This document shows positions 7,676-16,535 of a stretch of DNA of 52,512 nt, piece after piece. The stretch covers positions 1 to 52,512 of the forward strand of contig NZ_BOOR01000041.1 in assembly GCF_016863335.1 (NCBI RefSeq), read 5' to 3'. Position 1 is the stretch's first letter. Every line of letters begins with the position of its first letter. Position numbers and translations under genes: made by a program. The DNA comes from Planotetraspora thailandica (GTDB lineage Bacteria; Actinomycetota; Actinomycetes; Streptosporangiales; Streptosporangiaceae). The notes under the pieces are model-generated. The model made no database searches. It was not told the origin of the DNA and was given only the letters and a program-made list of their open reading frames with translations.

Positions 7676-9964
7676 ATGAAGAGGCGTGTGATCGTTGCGC
7701 TGTGCGCGGCCGCCCCTGTGCTGGCCGGAACAGTAGCCTTCGCGATCATCGAAAACTCCACCGGCACGACGGCGACGCCGTCTCCACCCGATCCGGGGCA
7801 GGTGCGCACCCTGGCGCTGCGCGATGTCCCCTCCGGGCAGGGGGGCCGTCCGGTGAAGGGCATTCCGGCGGAGAGCACCAAGTCGTTCAGCCTGCTCGGA
7901 GTCTCGTGGAACGACTCCAAGCAGAAGATCGACGGAACGGTGGAGGTCCGGACGCGTGCCGCGGCCACCGGCGCATGGACGGCATGGGCCCCGGTCGAGG
8001 CCAATGACGACGACCTGCCCGACCCGGGGACGGAGCGGCGTCTGCGAGGGGCAACGGCTCCCCTGTGGGTAGGCCCCTCGAACGGCGTCGAGGTGCGGGT
8101 CACCGGGAAGAGCAACACCCTCCCTCAAGGGCTCCGCGTCGAGCTGGTCGATCCGGGCAACACCACGAAGAAGACCGGCGTGCACGCCGAAGGACAGCCG
8201 GGCGCCGACCAACTGGGCGACGTCACCCTCGCGGGAGCGGTCAGCACGACCGACACGACCACGCCCACCGACCCGGGAGCCGGCACCGACCCGGGAACCG
8301 GCACCGAGCCGAGCGCCCCCGAGCCGTCGGATTCGGCGACGCCGACCCCCACTGCGTCCGAGTCCGCGACCGCGACTCCCTCCGCGACGCCTTCTGCCTC
8401 CGTCACTCCGACCACGCCCTCGGCGACCCCGTCGACGTCTGTCACCCCGACGCCGACGCCGACCCCGACCGCCCCGGTGAGCACCGCACCGCGCCCGTCC
8501 ATCATCAGCCGGGCCTCATGGGGCGCGAACGAGAAGCTGGTCAAGAACCCGCCCGCAATCGCCCCCGCGGCCAAGGTGGTCTTCGTCCACCACACGGACG
8601 GCGTCAACACCTACACCTGTGACCAGTCCCCGGCGATCATCCGGTCGATCATGCTCTACCACATCCAGTCAGAGGGCTGGGACGACATCGGCTACAACTT
8701 CCTGGTCGACAAGTGCGGCAAGATCTTCGAGGGCCGCGCCGGAGGCGTCGACAAGGCGGTGGTCGGCGCACACACCCTGGGCTGGAACACCGGCTCCGCT
8801 GGGATCGCCGTGCTCGGCAACTTCGTGTCGACCACACCGCCGGCTGCCGCCGTCTCCGCGGTGGCCCGGCTCGCCGCATGGAAGCTGGGTCTGAACCACG
8901 TGGACCCGACCGGCAAGACGACGATGACCAACTCTGGCGTCAAAACGTTCTTCAACATCTCCGGGCATCGGGACGGCTTCGCCACGGCGTGCCCCGGCCA
9001 GAAGCTCTACGACCTGCTCCCCTCGATCAGGACCACCGCCAAGCAGTGGGTCAGCCCGGCCACGTCGGTCTCCCTGAGCAGCATCAGTGGCTCCACCAAG
9101 GTGGGGTCGACGTTCTACACCAAGGGCACGGTCACGCTCGGCTGGGCGTCCAAGACGGCCGCGATCTCGCGGTATGAGGTTTGGGTCGACGACAAACGCG
9201 TCGCCAGTCTGAACGCCTCGACAACTTCGCGGAGCCTGACCCTCACCACCGGCTCGCACAAGGTGCAGCTGCGGGCGGTCAACATCAACGGCTCCACGGC
9301 GGCCTCGACGACCTACCCGGTCGTCGTGGACAAGACGGCGCCGACCTTCGCCACGGCCCCCTATCTCGCCATCCGGACCGGCACGATCAGCACGAAGGGT
9401 GTCATGCCGGTGGGCCTCCATTGGAAGGCCTCCGACAACACGCTGCTGCGCTCGCTCAAGATCACCTCGCCGTCCTCGGCCACGCTGACGACGACCGCGA
9501 CGTCGTGGTCGTCCACCGCGAAGAACCTGTCGTCGACGGTGTGGTCGGTGGCGGCCGCGGACGCGGCGGGCAACTCCCGGACGTCGCCGATCACGCGAAC
9601 CGCGGCCGTGGTCGGTGAGACCTCCGCCACACGCACGGGCAAGTGGAGCACGACGACCTCCAGCTCCTACCTCAGCGGCAAGGCCTTCTTCAGCTCCTCG
9701 AAGGGCGCCTCGGCGACCTACACCTTCACCGGGCGCTCGGTCGGGCTCATCGTCAAGCGGGCGACGAACGTCGGCGCGTTCAACGTCTACGTCGACGGTG
9801 TGAAGACCGCGCTCGTCGACACCAGGGCCTCGTCCACGGTCTACCGCAACATCGTCTGGACGAAGACCTGGACCACGAGCGCCAAGCACACCGTGAAGAT
9901 CGTCGTCGCGGGAACCTCCGGACGCCCGACCATCGCCACGGACGGCATCGCCTACATCAAGTAG
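7676..9964 (+). CDS. Secreted PGRP-type N-acetylmuramoyl-L-alanine amidase
   Basis: 762 residues from ATG 7676 (CGGAGA upstream). A basic N-terminus and hydrophobic helix (about residues 4-25) act as signal or anchor. Residues about 45-165 form the beta-rich module often found before actinobacterial PGRP domains; residues about 190-270 are a Thr/Pro/Ser-rich wall-spanning linker with DPG and TPT repeats. The amidase_2/PGRP domain (about 272-450) shows RASWGA, FVHHTDG, GYNFLVD, GAHTLGWN and GHRDGFATACPG, which contain the expected zinc-binding histidines and cysteine. The last 300 residues are Ser/Thr-rich Ig-like modules. It likely cleaves the amide between muramic acid and the stem peptide at the cell surface. 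The leader carries a terminator-like hairpin. Confidence 0.9.
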   Translation: MKRRVIVALCAAAPVLAGTVAFAIIENSTGTTATPSPPDPGQVRTLALRDVPSGQGGRPVKGIPAESTKSFSLLGVSWNDSKQKIDGTVEVRTRAAATGAWTAWAPVEANDDDLPDPGTERRLRGATAPLWVGPSNGVEVRVTGKSNTLPQGLRVELVDPGNTTKKTGVHAEGQPGADQLGDVTLAGAVSTTDTTTPTDPGAGTDPGTGTEPSAPEPSDSATPTPTASESATATPSATPSASVTPTTPSATPSTSVTPTPTPTPTAPVSTAPRPSIISRASWGANEKLVKNPPAIAPAAKVVFVHHTDGVNTYTCDQSPAIIRSIMLYHIQSEGWDDIGYNFLVDKCGKIFEGRAGGVDKAVVGAHTLGWNTGSAGIAVLGNFVSTTPPAAAVSAVARLAAWKLGLNHVDPTGKTTMTNSGVKTFFNISGHRDGFATACPGQKLYDLLPSIRTTAKQWVSPATSVSLSSISGSTKVGSTFYTKGTVTLGWASKTAAISRYEVWVDDKRVASLNASTTSRSLTLTTGSHKVQLRAVNINGSTAASTTYPVVVDKTAPTFATAPYLAIRTGTISTKGVMPVGLHWKASDNTLLRSLKITSPSSATLTTTATSWSSTAKNLSSTVWSVAAADAAGNSRTSPITRTAAVVGETSATRTGKWSTTTSSSYLSGKAFFSSSKGASATYTFTGRSVGLIVKRATNVGAFNVYVDGVKTALVDTRASSTVYRNIVWTKTWTTSAKHTVKIVVAGTSGRPTIATDGIAYIK

Positions 9965-9969
9965 CCGGT

Positions 9970-10007
9970 GGGGGCATCGTCTGCGCCACGCGGGCGATGC
10001 CCCCTTG
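9970..10007 (+). terminator. Terminator after the amidase gene
   Basis: GGGGGCATCG (9970-9979) and its exact complement (9995-10004) form a ten-base-pair stem with a 15-base loop, six bases after the amidase stop, followed by TTG. Short on U residues, as is common in high-GC genomes. Confidence 0.7.
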
Positions 10008-10121
10008 TCCGGCTTGATAGACGTGAGGTCTCAGTTTCTTCACGTGTTGATGGGACAAAGGCCAGCAAACTTGTAGACGGATCCAAGGTTCAGTCAATAT
10101 CCGTCTATAAACCTGTTTGGT

Positions 10122-11156
10122 ATGGCATTCGGGCGGCTTCGAGGCGGTGCAGAAGCCGCTCTGCGGCCTCTCCTCCGGCACCGACTGGTCCTCCGTACGG
10201 CGGTCGTGGTGGTCGTGGCCGTCTGCGTGGTCGTGAGCACCGTGTGGTTCGCGGCGGCGCGCTCACGGACGACGGGCGCGTCCTCAGCCGCCGCGTTCGT
10301 CCCTGTCTCGTCACCGTCCGCCACGCCGAGTCCACCCCCCAGCCCTTCTGCGGTTCCGACTCCCAGCCCGTCGCCGACTCCGAAACCCACCTTCACGAAG
10401 TCGGCCCGCAAGAACCTCACCAAGCGCCTCGGGGCATACCTCGACGGCCGATCCGGCGAACTCTCCGTACAGATCGAAGACCTGAAGACCGGCCTCTCGT
10501 ACGGTTACAACACCAAGCAGCGGCATGCCACCGCCAGCATCGTGAAGGCCGACATCCTCGTGACGCTGCTCCTGCGCGCACAGCGGGACAAGCGCGGGCT
10601 CAACGCGAACGAGCGGGCCCTCGCCAAGCGGATGATCACCGCCAGCGACAACGACGCGGCGACGGCGCTCTGGAACGAGGTCGGCGGCTCGGCCGGGGTG
10701 GCCGCCGCCAACAAGAAGCTGCGCCTTCGCAACACCGCCCCCGGTCCCGCCGGCTACTGGGGCGCCACCATGACGACGGTGGCCGACCAGATCCGCCTGC
10801 TGAAGACGCTCACCTCGGCCAAGAGCCCGGTCAACGCGAAGAATCGTGCGTACGCGCTGGACCTGATGGGCGACGTGCTCTCCTCGCAGGACTGGGGGGT
10901 CAGCGCCGCCGGTGGCCGGGGGGACACGACGGCGCTGAAGAACGGCTGGCTCCCCCGCGCCGTCGACGGCGGCCTGTGGACCATCAACAGCATCGGCAGA
11001 GTCCGGGGCGACGACCACGACTACCTGATCGCCGTCCTGACCACCCGCGACCACTCCATGGGCGACGGCATCGCCACGGTCGAGCACGTCTCCGAAATGG
11101 TCGGCGACGCCCTCTCGAAGGCGATCTCAACGTCGACCGCGCCGAAGAACCCGTGA
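10122..11156 (+). CDS. Membrane-anchored beta-lactamase-like serine hydrolase
   Basis: 344 residues. One strong transmembrane helix (about 24-46) follows a basic N-terminus; residues 62-90 are a Pro/Ser-rich linker. The catalytic domain has S139-I-V-K142 (SxxK), S175-D-N (SDN loop) and a KNGW segment where class A enzymes have KTG. This is the class A beta-lactamase fold tethered outside the membrane; such linker-borne relatives in actinomycetes may be beta-lactamases or penicillin-binding-type hydrolases, and the KNG variant leaves resistance activity uncertain. No strong ribosome-binding site precedes the ATG. It ends four bases from the convergent LamG gene. Neighbouring amidase suggests envelope work. 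Confidence 0.85.
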   Translation: MAFGRLRGGAEAALRPLLRHRLVLRTAVVVVVAVCVVVSTVWFAAARSRTTGASSAAAFVPVSSPSATPSPPPSPSAVPTPSPSPTPKPTFTKSARKNLTKRLGAYLDGRSGELSVQIEDLKTGLSYGYNTKQRHATASIVKADILVTLLLRAQRDKRGLNANERALAKRMITASDNDAATALWNEVGGSAGVAAANKKLRLRNTAPGPAGYWGATMTTVADQIRLLKTLTSAKSPVNAKNRAYALDLMGDVLSSQDWGVSAAGGRGDTTALKNGWLPRAVDGGLWTINSIGRVRGDDHDYLIAVLTTRDHSMGDGIATVEHVSEMVGDALSKAISTSTAPKNP

Positions 11157-11160
11157 CCTG

Positions 11161-13149
11161 CTACGGGACGCAGGTCGGAGATCCGGAGTCGTCGGACGGC
11201 CGGACCACGAACACGTCCGTGCCGAGCAACTCGCCGCTGATATCCAGCTCTATGCTTCCGGACAGGGGACACGCGCCGTCCTTGACGGCCGACAACGTGT
11301 AGTGCCCCTCGGGGAAGCCGGTGAAGTCGTATGCGCCGTCCGGACCGGTGACCATCGACAGACCGCCCGGCTCCAGCGTCACGGTCGCCCCTTCCACCGG
11401 AATGAACGTGTCGACGTCCCACACCGTGCCGGACACTCTGATCACGCTCTTCACCGTGTAGTCACCCTGTGTCAGGGGCGATCGCCGGCCTCCGTCGTCC
11501 TCGGCCGCGGCGAAGATCGTCCGCCTCCCGGCCGCGCCCGGGTCGATCGTCACCGTCGCCGAGCCTTCAAGGGCACTGATTTCGCGCTCCAGGGCGAGAC
11601 CGTCCACGGAGTAGCGGAATTTCGTCACGTTCGTGTCGTCCCCCGCGTCGAACCGTACGGTCAACCGTCCGCCTGCCGGCACGGTGCTCCCCTCCGGGAA
11701 CGAGATCCTCGGTGGGAGGGGCGCCGCGAAAGCAGCCAGATTCGCGGCTGTCTCGGCATAGCCGTACACGCGTACGTCGTCCACGGCACCGCCGAGGAAG
11801 CCGGCCGCTGCGCCTGCGGCCTTGGCACGGCCGAGGGCGACCGGCCCGGTGGCGTCGAATCCCCCGGTGAGGGTCGCGGTGGCGCTCTGCTGGACGCCGT
11901 TCACGTAAAGGCGCAACTGCCGCGTGGCCGAGTCGTACACGCCTGCCAGGTGCGTCCACCTGCCCGCCTCCGGAGCGGCGTCGGAGGACACGATCGCCGA
12001 GGCGGGATCGTCGATGTCGGAGCCGGCCAGCCGGAACGTCCACCGGCCGGTCGAGCCCGAGTAGCCGAGCACGTAGGCGGAGGTGCGGGTGCCGTCCGCG
12101 GACACGGCGGCCACGTCGTCGCCGCCGGTGGCGGCCAGCTTCACCCGTGCGGTGACCGTGAAGGTGCGGTCGGTTCGCACGGGCGTCATCGCCTGGGTGT
12201 CCGGGTCGGGCGCGAGCACCGGGCCCGACGTGGCGGCGAACGCCGACGTGCCGTTCAGGGAGAGCGCCTCGCCGACGTCCGACCTGCCACCGGTCCTGGT
12301 CGCGCCCCCAGACAGCACAGCCGTGTTGCCGTGCCTGACGTCCACGGCGTCGCCCCCAGGCTCCTCGAACGTCCACTCCGCCGCGGCACCGGCCGGTGCC
12401 CGGACGCTGAAGGTGTACGTGAAGGGGGTCGACAGCCTGCCGGCCCGGTCCTTGGATCGCACGAACAGTCTGTTGGGGCCGTCGTGCGTTGGCGTCACCG
12501 TCACGGATGCGCCGTGGTCGCCGGCGCGCGCAGGGACGGTCTCGCCCCCAACCACTCCCGAGTCAAGGGTGTACGCGTACGCGACCACGTCTTCGGCCTG
12601 GGACGCCGGCGGGACGATCTCGAAGACGCCGGCCACGCCGGTCCCGCCGCTCGGGCGGCCGACCGGGTAGTCGTCCGACGTCACCCCGCCCGGCGCGGGC
12701 GGCGGGGTCATGTCGACCGTGAACTCGCACCTGTCCGACCACGGGCTGAAGTGTGTGCCGTCGAAGGTGCGCGCCTTCCAGGCGTACGAGGCGCCGTCGG
12801 TGAGCCTGTCCGCCGGTATCGTCGCGGAGACCGTGGCCGGATTGCCGGACAACCTCGACACCGTGTCGGTCTCGTTCGGGCTTCCGCCGACCGGCCACCA
12901 GGAGAACGTGCTGGTCAGCATCTGCAGCCCGGCGTTCGGATGTGTCTGCACCGCTGCCAGCGTCGGCGTGGTGGTCAGCACATAGGGACGGGAGTCCCCG
13001 GTGGCGCAGGGCTTGCCGTTCGAGAGCAGACCGGTCGGCGCCGGTCCACGCTCGACAGCCGCCTGGGCAGGCAGAGCCGTACCGACAAGAAATGCCGCGG
13101 CGGCGAGTGCCACGGAAACGCCTGCCAGGCGGTGCCGTAAGAAGCGCAT
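11161..13149 (-). CDS. Secreted multidomain LamG/carboxypeptidase-regulatory-like protein
   Basis: 662 residues; start supported by GAGG five bases upstream. A Sec signal peptide ends near ALPAQAA (residue 30). Residues about 35-240 hold fibronectin/Ig-like repeats, followed by a LamG-type lectin jelly-roll (about 250-455; TFTVTARVKLA, GRWTHLAGVYDSATRQLRLYVNGV, GAVDDVRVYGYA). After a further Ig-like module, the C-terminus (about 570-655) is a carboxypeptidase regulatory-like beta-sandwich (VSGTVWDV...GPDGAYDFTGFPEGHYTLS). No catalytic domain is seen, so it is probably an adhesive or glycan-binding extracellular protein. Function otherwise unknown. Its promoter must lie in 13150-13271. Confidence 0.8.
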   Translation of the reverse strand: MRFLRHRLAGVSVALAAAAFLVGTALPAQAAVERGPAPTGLLSNGKPCATGDSRPYVLTTTPTLAAVQTHPNAGLQMLTSTFSWWPVGGSPNETDTVSRLSGNPATVSATIPADRLTDGASYAWKARTFDGTHFSPWSDRCEFTVDMTPPPAPGGVTSDDYPVGRPSGGTGVAGVFEIVPPASQAEDVVAYAYTLDSGVVGGETVPARAGDHGASVTVTPTHDGPNRLFVRSKDRAGRLSTPFTYTFSVRAPAGAAAEWTFEEPGGDAVDVRHGNTAVLSGGATRTGGRSDVGEALSLNGTSAFAATSGPVLAPDPDTQAMTPVRTDRTFTVTARVKLAATGGDDVAAVSADGTRTSAYVLGYSGSTGRWTFRLAGSDIDDPASAIVSSDAAPEAGRWTHLAGVYDSATRQLRLYVNGVQQSATATLTGGFDATGPVALGRAKAAGAAAGFLGGAVDDVRVYGYAETAANLAAFAAPLPPRISFPEGSTVPAGGRLTVRFDAGDDTNVTKFRYSVDGLALEREISALEGSATVTIDPGAAGRRTIFAAAEDDGGRRSPLTQGDYTVKSVIRVSGTVWDVDTFIPVEGATVTLEPGGLSMVTGPDGAYDFTGFPEGHYTLSAVKDGACPLSGSIELDISGELLGTDVFVVRPSDDSGSPTCVP

Positions 13150-13271
13150 GTCAACCTCTTGACTCGATCATGTAAGGCGAACGCTCTGATCGTAAAGAGG
13201 ATGATCAACAACACAAAGTGAATATTCCGGAAGCTTCCAGGCATCCCGATCCTTGCCGCACCACCGTCCGG

Positions 13272-15236
13272 TCAGGAACGGAGACGGCTCATGGCACCGG
13301 TCCGCACGACGGTGGGGCGGCCGGTGCCGTCCGCCTTGAACCGCAGGTTCCGCGCGGCGGCGAGTACGGTGCCGTCGAAACCGAGCAGGCGGACCAGCAC
13401 CTCCGGGGCCCGCGGCAGTGTGAAGGAGACCGTGGTCGTGCCGTCGGCGACGGGGGTGATCGCGACCGGGCGGTCGGCGGCGTAGACGTCGATCCCGGTG
13501 AGCGCCCGTGTCGTCAGCGTCAGAGTGAGGCGGGAGCCGTCGACGGCGACGTCGTCCACATCGAGTGTGCGCGGCCTGCCCTCGCGCAGCAGGGCGATCG
13601 CGGCCGCCATGAGATCGGCGTTGTCCTCCAGCAGGTCGCGCCTGGTGAGCCGGTGCACGTCGTCGGGCACGACGCCGAAGTCCTCGATGACCTGTCCCTC
13701 GCGACGTCCCACCCGGAGCGTACGGCGGATCGACAGGCGGAAGTCGGCGCCGCCGGGCAGCGGCCGGAGTGGACCGCCCGGCCAGTCCCGCGACATGGCG
13801 GAATGCGTGCGGACCTCCGCACCACCCGCGCCGGTCGCCGTGTCGACCCCGAGCACCGGGCCGACCCGGTTGTCCTGGAATCCCGCGGCGAAGGTGTCGG
13901 TGGCGCTGTAGCAGAGCGCGTCGGTGACCAACACCACCGGCCCGTGGTAGAGCTGGCCCGCCGTGTTGATGAAATCGGCGGGGTCGAGGGGGACGCCGCT
14001 GGAATACTGCGCGCCGGTCAGCACCGACTCGGCGATCGAGTCCCGCCACGGCACCATCTCGTCGAGCGCCTCGGCGAAGGCCGCCGTGGTGGGGGTGCAC
14101 ACGAACTGGGCCAGGCCGGGGGCGATCCGGTTGGGCGTGAACATCTGCAGGAGGTATTCGGCCGCGACGACGAACCCGCCGCCGTTGTCGCGGACGTCGA
14201 CGATCAGGCCGTCCTTCGGCATCAGCTCCAGGAGCCGCGCGACCTCGTCGAGGAAACCGATGATGTCGTCGACGACGTCGCCGTCGGCCTTCAGGTCCTC
14301 CACGTGGAAGGAGAAGATCCGCAGGTGGCCGAACTCGCGGCCGTCGCCGGCCCGGACGATCCTGGCCCTGAGCTCGGGCCTCGTGGTGGCGATCTCCTCG
14401 CTCCCGGCTCGCGCCGACGCCGCGAACAGCCGCTTGCGCATCCGCTGGGCGAGCGTGGTGCGCAGGTCGAATCCCACCGCCGTGGGCACCGTCCCCGCCG
14501 AGGCCGGGCCCACGGCGCTGGGCTCGGCGGCGAGCAACCGGCGCAGGTCGTCGATCGAGTCGAAGACCCGCCACGGGATGCGGACGTCGCGGCCCTCGCC
14601 GGCCTGGGTGACGTACCTGAGATCGACCCAGTCCTCGTCGAGCATCGACGACGTGACGAACGGGCGAATCGCCATCGCCTGCAGACCGCGCGCGTCCCGG
14701 GCGGCCGAGTTGCCGCCGAACTCCCGCTCGGCGTTCCTCGCCACGGCCATCTCGATCGGCATGCCGTTCCAGTGGGTGACCTCCACGCCGGGGACGAGGT
14801 GCTCGTCGCCGGTCAGCTTGCCGTACCGGGCGGTGACGAGGTGGCGGGCCGTCTCGCCGTCCCAGCAGCGCTCGAGGCGGATGCCGAGGAAGGCGACCGG
14901 CCCCTGGTACGCCTCCGGCAGGACGTATTCGGTGTGCCCGTCGCGGAGCTGGGTGAAGATCTTGACGAGCTCGGCGTGGAAGGCCGCGTCGGACAGCGTG
15001 GGAAGCCGCCCGCGCAGCAGGCGAAGTCGCTGGCCCGGGTCGATGGCGTACATCGCCCGCTTGTGCGGCAGATGCGCGTAGAGGCCCTCGATGACCACGG
15101 CGGCCTGGTCGATCAGGAGCCGCCGGTCGGCCAGGGTGAGCGGGCTCGTCTGCACGGCTTTGCGGATCTCCGGCATCTCGTGGACGGCGCCGAGCGTGTG
15201 GTCACCGGCCAGGCCGAGCATGGGAATCGATGACAT
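13272..15236 (-). CDS. S41-family serine peptidase (CtpA/TSP-like)
   Basis: 654 residues from ATG 15236, which has AGGGGG five bases before it; in-frame TTG and GTG codons lie up to 18 bases upstream. Catalytic features of family S41 are present: DGLIVDVRDNGGG strand and GPVVLVTDALCYSATDTFAAGFQDN, whose Ser is the expected nucleophile. The N-terminal helical part contains LRDGHTEYVLP, and a PDZ-like region follows. No signal peptide or membrane segment is apparent, so it may act in the cytoplasm, unlike classic periplasmic Ctp enzymes. About 130 C-terminal residues form a beta-rich extension. Substrate unknown. Divergent from the downstream oxidoreductase. Confidence 0.82.
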   Translation of the reverse strand: MSSIPMLGLAGDHTLGAVHEMPEIRKAVQTSPLTLADRRLLIDQAAVVIEGLYAHLPHKRAMYAIDPGQRLRLLRGRLPTLSDAAFHAELVKIFTQLRDGHTEYVLPEAYQGPVAFLGIRLERCWDGETARHLVTARYGKLTGDEHLVPGVEVTHWNGMPIEMAVARNAEREFGGNSAARDARGLQAMAIRPFVTSSMLDEDWVDLRYVTQAGEGRDVRIPWRVFDSIDDLRRLLAAEPSAVGPASAGTVPTAVGFDLRTTLAQRMRKRLFAASARAGSEEIATTRPELRARIVRAGDGREFGHLRIFSFHVEDLKADGDVVDDIIGFLDEVARLLELMPKDGLIVDVRDNGGGFVVAAEYLLQMFTPNRIAPGLAQFVCTPTTAAFAEALDEMVPWRDSIAESVLTGAQYSSGVPLDPADFINTAGQLYHGPVVLVTDALCYSATDTFAAGFQDNRVGPVLGVDTATGAGGAEVRTHSAMSRDWPGGPLRPLPGGADFRLSIRRTLRVGRREGQVIEDFGVVPDDVHRLTRRDLLEDNADLMAAAIALLREGRPRTLDVDDVAVDGSRLTLTLTTRALTGIDVYAADRPVAITPVADGTTTVSFTLPRAPEVLVRLLGFDGTVLAAARNLRFKADGTGRPTVVRTGAMSRLRS

Positions 15237-15428
15237 GGCCACCCCCTTTTTCAAGGGAGGCTAGGCCGACGTGTCCCCGCCCGTCCCGGCTACGCCCCGT
15301 GACGGACCATGTCATGCCTGATCAGCACCGCGGCATTACCCCAGTGTCTTTTATCACCTTTTATGCCGTTTGTTCGTTTTTCGAGGGGGTATGGGGCGAC
15401 GATCTCCTGCCAATCCCGGGAGGCATAC

Positions 15429-16535
15429 ATGAGCGGAGACGAGCACGGCCTGACCAGGAGGGAGTTCTCCCTGCTCGGGGCCGCGGCGCTCGCCGGCGCG
15501 GGCGTCCTGCGCGGCGCGCCTTCGCCTCGGACGCCCGTTCATTCGACGCCGTCGGCCGCACCGGTCGGGTTCATCCTCGGGCACGAGCAGTTCCGCACAC
15601 AGGACCTCGTGCGCTTCGCCGAGCAGGCCGACCGCGCCGGGTTCGGCTACGTCTGGACGAGCGACCACTCCCACCCCTGGCAGGACAATGAGGGGCACTC
15701 CATGTTCCCCTGGCTGACGCTCGCGCTGATCGGCGACCGGACCTCGCGGGTGACCTACGGGACCGGGGTGACCTGCCCGCTCTACCGCCACCACCCCTCG
15801 CAGGTGGCTCAGGCCTTCGCCTCGCTCGGCATCCTGACGCCCGGCCGGGTCTTCCTCGGCGTCGGCACCGGGGAGGCGCTCAACGAGCTCGCCACGACCG
15901 GGCATTTCGGGCGCTACCCCGAGCGCCACGACCGGCTGATCGAAGCGATCGGGCTCATCCGCAGGCTGTGGACCGGCGAACGGGTGACGCACAAGGGCCG
16001 CTACTACCGGACCGACCAGTTCAAGCTATACGACCTGCCCGCGCAGCCGGTGCCGATCTACGTCGCCGCCAGCGGGCCGAAGAGCGCCTATCTGGCCGGG
16101 CGGTACGGCGACGGCTGGGTGGTGCAGTCGCACGACATCACCGACAAGCGCATGCGCGACGCGTTCGACCAGGGCGCTCGCGCCGGCGGGAAGGACCCCG
16201 ACACGATGCCCAAGCTGGCCGAGACCTGGGTCGTGGTCGGCGGGAAGGACGACGCCGAATACGCCGCACGGCAGTGGCGGTTCACCGTACACGGGTTCGG
16301 CGACCTGATCTACCAGCCCAATCCGGTGACGATCCAGCGACTGGCGGAGCAAAGGTGGCCGTTGTCCAAGGTGTACGCGAACTGGCCGCGTGGCACGGAT
16401 CCGCAGGTGCACGTCACGGCCGTGCAGCGCCTGCTCGACGCCGGGGCCACACCTTTCATCCACGCAGGCCAGGCCGACCAGTCCAAGGTGATCGATTTCT
16501 ACTCCCGCGAGGTGCTCCCCCACGTCCACCGCTGA
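15429..16535 (+). CDS. Tat-exported LLM-class F420-dependent oxidoreductase
   Basis: 368 residues from ATG 15429 with GGGAGG ten bases upstream. The N-terminus LTRREFSLLGAAALAGAG is a twin-arginine signal, meaning the protein is folded with cofactor before export. The body is a luciferase-like TIM barrel: GFGYVWTSDHSHPW, YGTGVTCPLYRHHPSQVAQAFASL, RVFLGVGTGEALNE and IGLIRRLWTGE are typical of F420-dependent glucose-6-phosphate-dehydrogenase-like members. The best-known Tat-exported relative is the mycobacterial hydroxymycolate dehydrogenase (fHMAD); since a Streptosporangiales-type host would not make mycolates, the substrate here is open. It is followed by the repeat region rather than another gene. 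Confidence 0.85.
   Translation: MSGDEHGLTRREFSLLGAAALAGAGVLRGAPSPRTPVHSTPSAAPVGFILGHEQFRTQDLVRFAEQADRAGFGYVWTSDHSHPWQDNEGHSMFPWLTLALIGDRTSRVTYGTGVTCPLYRHHPSQVAQAFASLGILTPGRVFLGVGTGEALNELATTGHFGRYPERHDRLIEAIGLIRRLWTGERVTHKGRYYRTDQFKLYDLPAQPVPIYVAASGPKSAYLAGRYGDGWVVQSHDITDKRMRDAFDQGARAGGKDPDTMPKLAETWVVVGGKDDAEYAARQWRFTVHGFGDLIYQPNPVTIQRLAEQRWPLSKVYANWPRGTDPQVHVTAVQRLLDAGATPFIHAGQADQSKVIDFYSREVLPHVHR

Noticed and set aside
13218-15233. A 671-codon plus-strand frame over the S41 peptidase
   Set aside because: Antisense shadow; S41 active-site motifs are on the minus strand.
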